From positions 4,123,501 to 4,187,500 of the forward strand of contig NZ_CP146100.1 of assembly GCF_037023755.1 (NCBI RefSeq): 64,000 nucleotides of DNA, in the 5' to 3' direction. Below are positions 26,276 to 34,611 of this stretch, one piece after another (position 1 is the stretch's first letter; each line of letters begins with the position of its first letter). The DNA comes from Saccharopolyspora sp. SCSIO 74807 (lineage in GTDB: Bacteria; Actinomycetota; Actinomycetes; Mycobacteriales; Pseudonocardiaceae). Position numbers and translations under genes: made by a program. A model generated the notes under the pieces. That model made no database searches. It was given only the letters and a program-made list of their open reading frames with translations, and had not been told where the DNA came from.

Positions 26276-28650
26276 GCGCCCTCCTGCGCGCCGAGCCGCA
26301 GTGCGGCGAAGGCGCTCGGGAGCTGGTCGGCGAGCTTGTCCACGTCGGGCAGCAGCGCCGCGTCGGTGGTGAGCGCGACTCCGACGGTTCTTCCCCACCC
26401 GATGGTCCCGATCGCCAGCGCCATGCCATCGGCCAGCGGCAAGACCGGGTACACGGTGCGCAGCAGCGCTCCGGCGATGTGCACCGGCGTCCGGTGCCCC
26501 GGCATGATCGAGACGATCGCCTGGAAGAAGTTGCGTCCGTAGATCCTGCGGCAGACCCAGCGGTGCAGCGGAGCGGGCAGCAGGCGCAGACCCCGCAACA
26601 CGGCTTCGCTGGCCTGCGGCTGCCCGCGGTGCTGCGCGCGGTCGAGCCGGGCGGCGACTTCGGCGAGCCGTCGCCGCGGGGACATGGGGCCGATGGGCAG
26701 GTCGACGGTCACCGCGACCGCGTGGTTGCCGAAGTCTTCGGTGCCGGGACGGGCCTTCCTGGGCACCATGGTGCGGAAGTTCCGCTGGTGTGTGTTGTTC
26801 TCGTCCAAGCGGTGCAGCGCTTCGGCCACCATGCCGAGCAGCAACGCGCTGCGGGATACGCCGTTCGCGCGGGCTTCGGCCTCGACCTCGGCGGCGTCGA
26901 GCTCTTTCCAGGCGAAGCGGCGTGCTCCGGTGCTGCGTCCGCCGAGGCCGCCGCGCGGGGCCGGGCCTGCGGTGACCAGGCTCAGCATGCCGCGCAACAC
27001 CGCCGTGACGTACCGCAGGCGTGGAATCGCGGGCCGGGACTGCTCCGGCAGATCGGGGACCTCGTCGCACAGCAGCCGCAGCAGCGTCGAGGTCATCACC
27101 AACCCGTCGCCGAGCGAGTGGTGCATCTTCACCAGCAGCGCCGAGTCGCCGGAGCCGGGCCGGTGCAGCACGGCCATCTCCCATGGTGGGCGGTCGGTGG
27201 GCAACGGCGTGCTGAAGAACTCGCGCTCCGCGGACTCCTGATCGTCGTGCTCGCCGAGCGTGATCCGCCGCAGGTGCTGCTCAGGTGCGAGTCGCCGGAC
27301 CGGCACCCAGTGCGGTTCGCGGTGTCGGCGGGTGACCAGCCGCTTGCTGACCATGGGCAGTTCGGGCGCACGGGCGGCGATCCGTTCGCTGACCCGCGCG
27401 GCGAGCTCGGCGCCCCATTCCGCGCCGGCCGCCGGTCCGCGCAGCGACAACACGGCGCCGGTCTGCTGTGCAACCTGCGGGGTCGTGACGTGCACGAAGA
27501 ACGTGTCCTGAGCGCGCATCCGCTCGGGCACGGCGGGATCCAGGTTCGCCATATCGGCCACCTGGTCGGCGAACTCGCCGGTGTCCCGCAGGTGCCGGAG
27601 CATCCGCTGCTCGGCGTTGTGCAGCTCGCCGGGCTCGGTGGCGAGCCGGTCCAGCGCCTGCGCCAGCGCGGGCTCGTCGTCGCAGAGTTCGGCCAGACCG
27701 GCGCGTTCCATCAGCTCGGCGTTGGCGCGGCCGTGCCCGGCGATGGGTTCGAACATGAGGACCGGGCGGGCGCAAGCGAGTGCTTCCAGCGCGGTGGCGC
27801 CCCCGGCATTGGTCACCACGACGTCGGCCGCCGCGGTGCGCGTGGCCATGTCGTCGACCCAGCCCAGCGGGTCGATCCGGGAGTCGCGCTCGGCACGGCG
27901 CAGCAACCGCTCGCGCAAGGTGTCGTTGTGCCCGCACACGACCACGACCTGATCGGTCCCGGCGCGCAGCGCTGCCTCGACGGCGCGGTCGACGGAGCCG
28001 AAACCCAGTGAGCCGCACGAGATCAGCACCACGAAACCGGCCTGCGGGAGACCGCAGGCGCGGCGTGCTTCGGCCTTGTCCCGCGGGTGGAACGCGGCGA
28101 CGACGGGCGGTGCGCTGACGGTGTTGACCGCCGCCGGTTCGGCGAGATCGGCTGCCCCTGCGCTGACCTCGCTCATGGCGTAGTGCCGGTCGATCGCGGA
28201 GTAGACCCAGAACGGGTGCGGGGCGAAGTCGGAGATCACCGCCGCGACCGGAGTCCGCAGTTCGCCGCGGGCGCGCAACCAGGCCAGACCGGCGGTGCCC
28301 ATGGGGTAGGTGGACACGATCAGGTCCGGGCGTTCGTCGGCCAGCAGCGGGCGCAGCCTGCGGCCCGCCCAGGCACCGACGAAGCGGCGGCAGCCGTTGG
28401 CGAACCAGCGTTGCCGCCACAGCGCGGCGTAGAAGAAGTCGTAGAGCCATGGCGTGGACTGCACGTTGGTCACGTAGATCCGGCCGAACGTTCGCGGCAC
28501 CCAAGGCCCCATCGCCCGCAGTGCGTCGAGCCAGGACACCTCGCAGCCCGGCCACGATCGCCGGGCGGCCTTCTCGACGGCTCGCGCGGTGGCGTTGTGC
28601 CCTTCCCCGATGGTGGCGCTGACCAGCAGCAGGCGGCGCGGCTCAGTCAC
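26272..28650 (-). CDS. fusion of an MGDG-synthase-like glycosyltransferase and a WS/DGAT acyltransferase
   Basis: 792 residues, two enzymes in one frame. Residues 1-365 look like a GT28/MGDG-synthase glycosyltransferase: GEGHN (15-19), STYPMGT, ISDFAPHPFWVY and the nucleotide-sugar-binding TNAGGATALEAL (280-291). Residues about 375-792 look like wax-ester-synthase/diacylglycerol acyltransferase: PPWEMAVL, the catalytic HHSLGDG (510-516) and FGNHAVAVTVDLP. No stop or frameshift separates them. GTG 28650 has AAGGAG upstream. The first part would move a sugar onto a lipid acceptor, the second transfers an acyl chain from acyl-CoA; a coupled route to an acylated glycolipid is inference. First gene of an operon with a DMT protein and an SDR. 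Confidence 0.85.
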   Translation of the reverse strand: MTEPRRLLLVSATIGEGHNATARAVEKAARRSWPGCEVSWLDALRAMGPWVPRTFGRIYVTNVQSTPWLYDFFYAALWRQRWFANGCRRFVGAWAGRRLRPLLADERPDLIVSTYPMGTAGLAWLRARGELRTPVAAVISDFAPHPFWVYSAIDRHYAMSEVSAGAADLAEPAAVNTVSAPPVVAAFHPRDKAEARRACGLPQAGFVVLISCGSLGFGSVDRAVEAALRAGTDQVVVVCGHNDTLRERLLRRAERDSRIDPLGWVDDMATRTAAADVVVTNAGGATALEALACARPVLMFEPIAGHGRANAELMERAGLAELCDDEPALAQALDRLATEPGELHNAEQRMLRHLRDTGEFADQVADMANLDPAVPERMRAQDTFFVHVTTPQVAQQTGAVLSLRGPAAGAEWGAELAARVSERIAARAPELPMVSKRLVTRRHREPHWVPVRRLAPEQHLRRITLGEHDDQESAEREFFSTPLPTDRPPWEMAVLHRPGSGDSALLVKMHHSLGDGLVMTSTLLRLLCDEVPDLPEQSRPAIPRLRYVTAVLRGMLSLVTAGPAPRGGLGGRSTGARRFAWKELDAAEVEAEARANGVSRSALLLGMVAEALHRLDENNTHQRNFRTMVPRKARPGTEDFGNHAVAVTVDLPIGPMSPRRRLAEVAARLDRAQHRGQPQASEAVLRGLRLLPAPLHRWVCRRIYGRNFFQAIVSIMPGHRTPVHIAGALLRTVYPVLPLADGMALAIGTIGWGRTVGVALTTDAALLPDVDKLADQLPSAFAALRLGAQEGA

Positions 28651-28990
28651 GAGGCGAGCTCCTTCCGAGAACGGCTCGTGCTTTCGCAGGCTAGCGGCGA
28701 CCCGCTGCCTCGGCCGGGTGGAGCCGAACGGGACGAACCGCGCCTGTGGAGTGCCTCCGAAGTTGGCTTGCGCAGTGGGTCAGGTAGCGGAACCTCAGCT
28801 GGAAGGCGCGGAGGCAGAAAACCGGCGGGTGCGGCCGATGCATGGACCGCGATGCCGCGTGCTCGCAGCACGAACCACGCCGTTTCGGCCGAGAATGTGT
28901 CCGGATTGAGCGATGTCGTGCGGGACGGGCGGTGTTGTGCGATCGCGATCGTCCTGCCTGTCCCGGGTTTTCCGGGGAAGGGGAGCGGAC
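28651..28990. other. 340-base divergent intergenic region
   Basis: No convincing gene. It contains an intergenic repeat copy (28765-28798) and should hold the promoters of the glycosyltransferase-fusion operon and of cynS. No clear -10/-35 boxes are recognised. Confidence 0.5.
28765..28798 (+). repeat. intergenic repeat copy
   Basis: TTGCGCAGTGGGTCAGGTAG followed by CGGAACCTCAG; differs from 47907-47936 at only a few positions. Confidence 0.55.
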
Positions 28991-29434
28991 ATGATCAGTA
29001 AGCAGGATGCCGCGGCCGCGGTCCGGTCGCAGAAGACCGAACTGGGCCTGACCTGGGCGCAGCTGGCCGAGGCGGTGGGCAGGCCGGTCGCCTGGACCAC
29101 GGCGGCGCTGCTCGGCCAGCACCCGATGGGCGAGGCCGAGGCGAACGCCGCCGCGGAGTTGCTCGAACTGGACCGGGAGGTCGCTCTCGCGCTGCGCGTC
29201 CAGCCCACTCGGGGCGCGCTGGACGCGCAGGTGCCCGCCGACCCGACGATGTACCGGCTCTACGAGGTGCTGCAGGTGTACGGGCCGACCATCAAAGAAC
29301 TGATCCACGAGGAATTCGGTGACGGCATCATGAGCGCGATCAACTTCCGGCTCGACGTCCGTCGCGCCGAAGACCCGCAGGGCGACCGGGTCGTGGTCAC
29401 CTTGGACGGCAAGTTCCTGCCGTACCAGTGGTGA
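28991..29434 (+). CDS. cynS: cyanate hydratase (cyanase)
   Basis: 147 residues, converting cyanate and bicarbonate to ammonia and CO2 as a decamer. The helical N-terminal domain (TWAQLAEAVGR) and the C-terminal catalytic domain are complete. Active-site Arg89, Glu92 and Ser115 lie in MYRLYEVLQ and GIMSAINF, at the spacing of E. coli Arg96/Glu99/Ser122. No carbonic anhydrase or cyanate transporter gene is adjacent. The stop is 12 bases from the convergent chorismate mutase stop. Confidence 0.95.
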   Translation: MISKQDAAAAVRSQKTELGLTWAQLAEAVGRPVAWTTAALLGQHPMGEAEANAAAELLELDREVALALRVQPTRGALDAQVPADPTMYRLYEVLQVYGPTIKELIHEEFGDGIMSAINFRLDVRRAEDPQGDRVVVTLDGKFLPYQW

Positions 29435-29446
29435 ACCGCGCCGTTC

Positions 29447-30064
29447 TCACGCGCACATCGAAACCACCGCCCTGTCCAATGCTCGCCGGTGCAGCGGGTC
29501 GAAGTGGTGGTGCAGGTCGGCGGCGAGCACCGAGGCCGCCACCCCGACCCGGCACGGAGTGTTCGGCGCCCGCACCCGCTCGGTCGCCTTGAGCTGCCGC
29601 ACCGCCTCGTCGCTGATCCGTTCCAGCTCCCGGCGCACCTGGCCCAGGTCGGGGCGTTCACCCGGGCGCGACTCGGGGTGCGCGTCCCACCGGGCGTGCA
29701 GGCCGCGCTGCACGTCCTTGCCCGCTTCGATCTGGTCGGTGAAGAAGCGGACGGCTACGCCCGGATCGAGTCCGTTGTCCGCGGCGAGCTCGGACACCTC
29801 GCCCAGCACCCGTCGCTCGCGTTCCGGATCGGCGATGGGTTTTCCGGTGCCGTACTTGGCGGCGGCGACCTCGTCCGCCAGCGCCAGCCGTTGCGCGGCG
29901 AGGTCCACCAGCGGGCCGAGATCGGTCGTCGCGGACTGCGCGGCGACCGAAGCCGGACCGACGACGGGCGCCCCGGCGTCCGGTGTCGCGGTTGCGGCCG
30001 GTGCCGTGCCTGCGGCCACGGCGCCGATGATCGAAGTTGCCAGCAACGTGCGTCGCATCGTCAT
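29447..30064 (-). CDS. secreted chorismate mutase (AroQ gamma type)
   Basis: 205 residues with a signal peptide: MTMRR, a hydrophobic core and an Ala-rich cleavage zone near residue 26 (TATPDA). The mature part is all-helical with AAQRLALADEVAAAKYGTG (Arg and Lys active-site residues), ERRVLGEV and a two-Cys C-terminal part (NTPCRVG, SMCA) that may form the disulfide known from the mycobacterial secreted enzyme. It converts chorismate to prephenate, here outside the membrane; why this is useful is unknown for the family. ATG 30064 follows a GGGGAG-type site. Confidence 0.85.
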   Translation of the reverse strand: MTMRRTLLATSIIGAVAAGTAPAATATPDAGAPVVGPASVAAQSATTDLGPLVDLAAQRLALADEVAAAKYGTGKPIADPERERRVLGEVSELAADNGLDPGVAVRFFTDQIEAGKDVQRGLHARWDAHPESRPGERPDLGQVRRELERISDEAVRQLKATERVRAPNTPCRVGVAASVLAADLHHHFDPLHRRALDRAVVSMCA

Positions 30065-30365
30065 GACTTCTCCCCTCGCGGTTCTGCTTCGCGGAAAAGT
30101 CTGCCGTGCACCCGCGTTCGAGCCGGGGCGGACTCGCCGCGGCGTGTCGGCCGGATGCCTCGGCGAACCGAATGCGCAGGTGAGCCAGGATATCCGCGAC
30201 CGAATCAAGTGCCGCGAGTCCGTTGTGGACAGAGCGTTCGCAAGCGCCCCCGGCCGGGCGGTTGCAGGGCGGCGCGGTTGAGCACCCGCCCGGCCGAGGG
30301 GTTGCGTTCGCGCGCCTACGCGCGCGGTCCCATCGCGAGCCCCGCAGCGCGAGGCGGTCGCGAGA
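30065..30365. other. 301-base intergenic region
   Basis: Lies between the chorismate mutase start and the end of the P450-operon SDR. It has the hairpin at 30251-30296 and a one-mismatch palindrome copy TCCGTTGTGGA (30219-30229). No gene is supported. Confidence 0.45.
30251..30296. terminator. terminator-like hairpin
   Basis: 11-bp inverted repeat CGGCCGGGCGG / CCGCCCGGCCG with a 24-base loop, about 70 bases past the SDR stop on the minus strand. Likely the end of the P450 operon. Confidence 0.45.
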
Positions 30366-31136
30366 TCAGCTGGACAGGTAGCCGCCGTCGGCGGCCAGCG
30401 CGTGCCCGGTCACGAACGACGAATCGTCCGAGCACAGCCACAGGCTGGCCGCGGCGACCTCCTCCGGCCGCCCGAACCGGCCGAACAGGCTCAGCCGCGG
30501 CGCCAGGTCCTGCTCGCGGCGTCCGGTGCTGTCCATCGAGTACCGGATCATCGGCGTGTCGATCGCGCCGGGGCAGACTGCGTTGACCCGGATGCCGCGC
30601 GCGGCGTTCTCCAGCGACGCGACCTTGGTCAGCCCGATCACGCCGTGCTTGGCCGCGGTGTAGATCGCCTGGTTGAGCTGCGGCCGGTAGGAGTTCACCG
30701 AGCCGATGTTCACGATCGAACCGGGACCGTCCTGCCGCAGCATCTGCTTGATCTCGTGCTTGAGGCACAGCGCCACGGACTTCAGGTTCACCGCCAGGAT
30801 CCGGTCCAGGTCGTCCTCGGCGAGCTCGGCGACGGTATTGGCGTCCGGGGCGACCGCGGCGTTGTTCACCGCGCAGTCCAGCCGCCCGTACCGCTCGACC
30901 GCGGTCTCGACCATCGCGCGCACCTGATCGGAGTCGCCGACGTCGACGCGCAGGAACGACGCCCGGCCGCCACCGGCGACGATCTTGTCCACCGTGGACT
31001 CACCTGCGCGTTGCTCGCGGTCGGCGACCAGCACCGACGCGCCTTGCGCCGCCAGCAGCTCGGCGGTTGCCGCGCCCATGCCCATCGCCGCTCCGGTGAC
31101 CGCCGCGACCTTGCCCGCGAGTGCGTCGCTGCCCAT
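30366..31136 (-). CDS. SDR-family alcohol dehydrogenase
   Basis: 256 residues; the cofactor motif reads TGAAMGMG (Ala/Met instead of the usual Ser/Gly positions), with VNNAAVAP, IGSVNS and the YTAAK catalytic pair. It is the third gene of the P450-ferredoxin reductase-SDR operon, 11 bases after the reductase, so it probably oxidises the alcohol made by the P450, as CamD does in the camphor pathway (inference by analogy). ATG 31136 follows GGAGGAAC. Confidence 0.85.
   Translation of the reverse strand: MGSDALAGKVAAVTGAAMGMGAATAELLAAQGASVLVADREQRAGESTVDKIVAGGGRASFLRVDVGDSDQVRAMVETAVERYGRLDCAVNNAAVAPDANTVAELAEDDLDRILAVNLKSVALCLKHEIKQMLRQDGPGSIVNIGSVNSYRPQLNQAIYTAAKHGVIGLTKVASLENAARGIRVNAVCPGAIDTPMIRYSMDSTGRREQDLAPRLSLFGRFGRPEEVAAASLWLCSDDSSFVTGHALAADGGYLSS
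30988..30998. repeat. TCCANNGTGGA palindrome copy (in coding sequence)
   Basis: TCCACCGTGGA inside the SDR gene at 30366-31136; perfect at all eight arm positions. Confidence 0.35.
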
Positions 31137-31147
31137 GTTCCTCCTGC

Positions 31148-32299
31148 TCAGAACGGGTTTTCGGGATCGCGCAGGGATTCCGGATCGGGAGTCGCTCCCG
31201 CGCCGATGGCGTTGCGCGCCGGAACCAGCTGCTTCGGCCGGTTCACGCCCAGGTGCGCGGTCAGCCGCCCTTGCGGGGACAGCCAGGCGGCGCCCCACCG
31301 CTCGGAGTCCGCGCCGCGCAGCACCAGCGTGTCGGCGGCGCTGTGGTGCCCGACGTACTGGAGCTTGCGGCCGAACTGGTCGCTCCAGAAGTAGGGGACC
31401 GGATCGTGCTCGGGAATGCCGGTGCCGAGGATCTGCGCGACCACCGTTTCCGGAGCGGTGCGCGCCTCGTCCCAGTGCTCGACCCGCAACCGCGCGCCCG
31501 AGCGCGGCGACCAACGCGCCGCCACGTCGCCCACCGCGTACACCCCGGGAACTCCGGTGCGCAGGTGTTCGTCGACGAGCACGCCGCGGTCCAGCTCGAC
31601 GCCGGAGCCAGCCAGCCACGCCGTGTCCGGGCGCACGCCGACTCCGGTGACCACCACGTCGGCGTCCAGGTGCCCGCCGCCGGTCAGCGCCACCCCGCCG
31701 GAGGTGATCGCGTCGACGCCGGTGCCGAGCCGCAGGTCGACCTCCGCCCACCACGGCCGCATCCGCTGCCCGACCTGCTCGCCCAGCGCACCGAGCGGGA
31801 CCGGTGCCGCTTCCACGCAGGTCACCGAGCAGCCCCGGGCCAGTGCGGCGGTGGCCACTTCCGCACTGATCCAGCTCGCGCCGACCAGCACGACCCGCGC
31901 TCCCGCCCGCAGCCGTTCCCGCAGCAGCGCCGCGTCGTCGGCGGTGCGCACGACCAGCTGCGGACCGTCGCCGGGAAGCCGCACCGGGCTCGCGCCGGTG
32001 GCGATGACCAGCGCGTCGTAGCCGACGTCGCCGGAATCGGTACCGACCACCCGTTCCGCCGGATGCAGCGATCGAGCCGCTGCGCCCAGCCGGAGATCGA
32101 CCGACAACGCCTCGTAGTCGGTCCGCAACGTGGGGTCGAACTCGTCCCGCAACGCCGCCTTGGTCAGCGGCGGCCGGTCGTAGGGCGCCCGCCGCTCGGC
32201 CGCGAGCAGCACGATCTCGCCGTCGAACCCCTTGCGCCGCAGCAATTCGCAGGTGCGCGCCGCGGCCAGCCCCCCACCGGCGATGACGACCCGGGTCAC
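31148..32299 (-). CDS. ferredoxin-NAD(P) reductase (FAD, BphA4/putidaredoxin-reductase type)
   Basis: 383 residues, passing electrons from NAD(P)H to the P450 ferredoxin. FAD motif VVIAGGGLAAARTCELL, the second dinucleotide motif VVLVGASWISAEVA, VTGVGVRPDTAWL and the FAD segment VYAVGDVA are all in order. GTG 32299 overlaps the P450 stop by 4 bases (GTGA), so the two are co-translated. The matching ferredoxin gene is on the other strand, across the divergent promoter. Confidence 0.9.
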   Translation of the reverse strand: MTRVVIAGGGLAAARTCELLRRKGFDGEIVLLAAERRAPYDRPPLTKAALRDEFDPTLRTDYEALSVDLRLGAAARSLHPAERVVGTDSGDVGYDALVIATGASPVRLPGDGPQLVVRTADDAALLRERLRAGARVVLVGASWISAEVATAALARGCSVTCVEAAPVPLGALGEQVGQRMRPWWAEVDLRLGTGVDAITSGGVALTGGGHLDADVVVTGVGVRPDTAWLAGSGVELDRGVLVDEHLRTGVPGVYAVGDVAARWSPRSGARLRVEHWDEARTAPETVVAQILGTGIPEHDPVPYFWSDQFGRKLQYVGHHSAADTLVLRGADSERWGAAWLSPQGRLTAHLGVNRPKQLVPARNAIGAGATPDPESLRDPENPF

Positions 32300-33525
32300 C
32301 GGGCGAGCTTCGGGCCGGGAGTGAACCGCGCCGGGATGCGCTGGAAGCCCATGTTCGTGCCCTGGTGCGGATAGCGCTCCAGCGCGTCGAAATCGACGGT
32401 GTAGTCCGGCATCCGGGTGAGGATCTCGTTGAGCAGCGTCTTGGCCATCAACCGGCCCAGGTGCGAGCCGGCGCAGCGGTGCACCCCGATGCCGAAGGCG
32501 GTGTGCCGGTTCGGCCAGCGGTCGATGTCGATCTCGTCCGGGTGCTCGAACAGCGACTCGTCCCGGTTGGCCGAGGCCCAGGAAAGCAGCACCCGGTCGC
32601 CTTGCCGCATCGGGCAGCCGCGGAACTCGGTGTCCTGCGCGACGGTGCGGGCCAGCGCCTGGGTGGGGGAGAAGTAGCGCAGGAACTCCTCCACGGCGTG
32701 GTCGAGCAGGCTCGGATCTTCGATCAGCCGTTGCCGCACGTCGGTGTGCTCGGCCAGCCAGACGAGCGTCTGGCTCACCAGCGAGGCGGTGGTCCCGGTA
32801 CCGCCCGCGATGAGCAGCTCGACGATGGCGAAGACCTCGTCGTCGGTGATCGGCCGGTCGTCCACGGTCTGCTGCACCAGGTAGCTGATCACGTCGTCCT
32901 GCGGATCGGCGCGGCGCTGCTCGATGATCCGGCTCATCTGCTCGGACAGGTAGGGCAGGTCCACTTCGGTGGCCTGGCGCCACTTCTCGCTGCCGGGCAC
33001 GGCGGCCAGCGTGGCGTGGTGCGCGCGCGAGTAGCGGCGCCACTCCTCGACCGGCAGGCCCAGCCAGTCGATGGTGACCAGCGACGGAACGCCGATCACG
33101 GAGGTGAAGTCGCACTCGCCGGTCTCGATGACCTCGTCGATGAAGCTGCTGACGTGGTGCTCGACCATGCCGCGCATCCGCTCGATCGCGGCGGGCGAGG
33201 TGATCGGGTTGATCAGCTTGCGGAACTTCCGGAAATCCGGTGGATCCAGTTCAATCGGGATGTGGAAGTGCATGGGCGTCTTCGGGATCACCACGGACAG
33301 CCCCTCGCCTCCGGAGGAGGTGCGCGCCGAGGAGAACACGCCGTCGTCCCGCGCGGCTTCGAAGACGCTCTCGTAGTCGGACAGCACCCAGTAGCCACCG
33401 TGCGACTCGGTCCAGGCGAGTCCGTGCTCGTTGCGGACGGCGCGGTAGGAAGCGACCGGGTCCGCGGAGTGCTCCTGGGAGTTGTGATCGAAGCGGATCA
33501 CTGGACAGCGCTGTTGCGAAGCCAT
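32296..33525 (-). CDS. cytochrome P450
   Basis: 409-residue class I bacterial P450. The heme loop FGIGVHRCAGSHLG carries Cys351, the K-helix ExxR is Glu280-Arg283 (EEFLR). The I-helix, normally AGx[D/E]T, reads AGGTGTT (240-246), lacking the acidic residue of the oxygen-activating pair. It has its own reductase (overlapping), a divergent ferredoxin and alcohol-dehydrogenase-like SDRs, so it likely starts catabolism of a non-activated carbon skeleton. ATG 33525 follows AGGAGG with a long 10-base spacer. Confidence 0.92.
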   Translation of the reverse strand: MASQQRCPVIRFDHNSQEHSADPVASYRAVRNEHGLAWTESHGGYWVLSDYESVFEAARDDGVFSSARTSSGGEGLSVVIPKTPMHFHIPIELDPPDFRKFRKLINPITSPAAIERMRGMVEHHVSSFIDEVIETGECDFTSVIGVPSLVTIDWLGLPVEEWRRYSRAHHATLAAVPGSEKWRQATEVDLPYLSEQMSRIIEQRRADPQDDVISYLVQQTVDDRPITDDEVFAIVELLIAGGTGTTASLVSQTLVWLAEHTDVRQRLIEDPSLLDHAVEEFLRYFSPTQALARTVAQDTEFRGCPMRQGDRVLLSWASANRDESLFEHPDEIDIDRWPNRHTAFGIGVHRCAGSHLGRLMAKTLLNEILTRMPDYTVDFDALERYPHQGTNMGFQRIPARFTPGPKLAR

Positions 33526-33558
33526 GCTGCTGGGACCTCCTATTGCATCAACCCCGCT

Positions 33559-33600
33559 GTTGACCTGATAATGGTTATACTAGATATGCCGGTTGTCAAC
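33559..33600. promoter_or_regulatory. divergent P450/ferredoxin promoter with candidate operator
   Basis: AT-rich island bounded by GTTGAC and GTCAAC. TTGACC (33560-33565, plus) and TTGACA (33594-33599, minus) could serve as -35 boxes for the two directions. Inside is ATAATGGTTAT (33568-33578), which carries the ATGGT core shared with three other promoters of the region. Confidence 0.5.
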
Positions 33601-33652
33601 GGTTCGCACGAAGCCGGGGGAGTCGGCGCCACCTCGACGAGGAGGAGAAACC

Positions 33653-33844
33653 ATGCGCGCGCGGGTCGATCCGAACCACTGCCAGGGGCACGGGCTGTGC
33701 CAGATGAGCGCCCCGAACGTCTTCGCGTTGCGCGAGGAGGACGGCACCGCCTACGTGCTCGAAGAACAGGTCCCGGCCGAGTTCGCCGACGAGGCCGTCG
33801 AAGGCGCGGACTCCTGCCCCGAGCGCGCGATCACGGTCGACTGA
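33653..33844 (+). CDS. P450-type ferredoxin with CxxHxxC motif
   Basis: 63-residue electron carrier, probably [3Fe-4S] because the second cluster Cys is replaced: Cys10-x2-His13-x2-Cys16 and Cys55-Pro. This variant motif is typical of actinobacterial ferredoxins encoded next to P450s. ATG 33653 follows GGAGGAG; a longer frame from 33593 lacks such a site. Its stop overlaps the crotonase ATG by one base (TGATG). Divergent from the P450 over 127 bases. Confidence 0.9.
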   Translation: MRARVDPNHCQGHGLCQMSAPNVFALREEDGTAYVLEEQVPAEFADEAVEGADSCPERAITVD

Positions 33845-34611
33845 TGGGGGAGGACGTGCTGGTCGAGCAGCGCGGGGACGCGCTGTGGCTCACGCTCAAC
33901 CGGCCGGAGCGCAAGAACGCCTTCGATCCCGCCATGTCCGACGCGATCGTCGAAGCGCTCAGCGGCGCCGATGAGGCGCGGGCGGTGGTGCTGACCGGAT
34001 CCGGCGGCAGCTTCTGCGCAGGCGGATCGTTGCAGCAGCTCAGCACGCCGACCACCGGGGAGATGCGGGCGCTGTACCAGGGCTCGCTGCGGTTGTTCGA
34101 CGCCGTGCGGCAATGCCCGCGCCCGGTCATCGCCGCGGTCAACGGCGCGGCGGCGGGCGGCGGCAACGAACTCGTCGTGGCCTGCGACCTGGCGATCGCG
34201 GCGCGTTCGGCGACGTTCGGCCAGACCGGGCCGAAGGTCGGCAGTGCCCCGGTCACCGGCGCCACCAACGTGCTCGGCGTGCAGATCGGGGAGAAGCGGG
34301 CCAAGGAGATGGCGATGCTGTGCCGGCGCTACTCCGCCGAACAGGCCGAGAGCCTGGGTCTGGTCAACGAGGTGGTCGAGGACGACCGGCTGGCGGAGGC
34401 GGTGACCGGATGGGTCGAGGAGCTGGCCGAGCTGAGCCCGCGCTACCTGGAGATCACCAAGATCTCCTCCAACATCTGGTGGAACTCGGCGCGGGACTCG
34501 TTCAGCAACGGTCTCGGGATGCTGGTGCAGGCGGTGGGCAGCGCGGACATGGTCGAGGGCGCCACGTCGTTCTTGGAGAAGCGGCGACCGCGGTTCCCGC
34601 CGCCGGAGTGA
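33844..34611 (+). CDS. crotonase-family ring hydrolase (BadI/MenB-like)
   Basis: 255 residues. Oxyanion segments GSFCAGGS and GAAAGGGNELV. The stretch GQTGPKVGS followed by GEKRAKEMAMLCRRYSAEQA, then LGLVNEVV, resembles the MenB/BadI branch (naphthoate synthase; 2-ketocyclohexanecarboxyl-CoA hydrolase) more than ordinary enoyl-CoA hydratases. BadI-type enzymes open a cyclic beta-keto acyl-CoA hydrolytically, which would suit an alicyclic substrate (inference). Coupled to the ferredoxin gene by a one-base overlap. Confidence 0.78.
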   Translation: MGEDVLVEQRGDALWLTLNRPERKNAFDPAMSDAIVEALSGADEARAVVLTGSGGSFCAGGSLQQLSTPTTGEMRALYQGSLRLFDAVRQCPRPVIAAVNGAAAGGGNELVVACDLAIAARSATFGQTGPKVGSAPVTGATNVLGVQIGEKRAKEMAMLCRRYSAEQAESLGLVNEVVEDDRLAEAVTGWVEELAELSPRYLEITKISSNIWWNSARDSFSNGLGMLVQAVGSADMVEGATSFLEKRRPRFPPPE

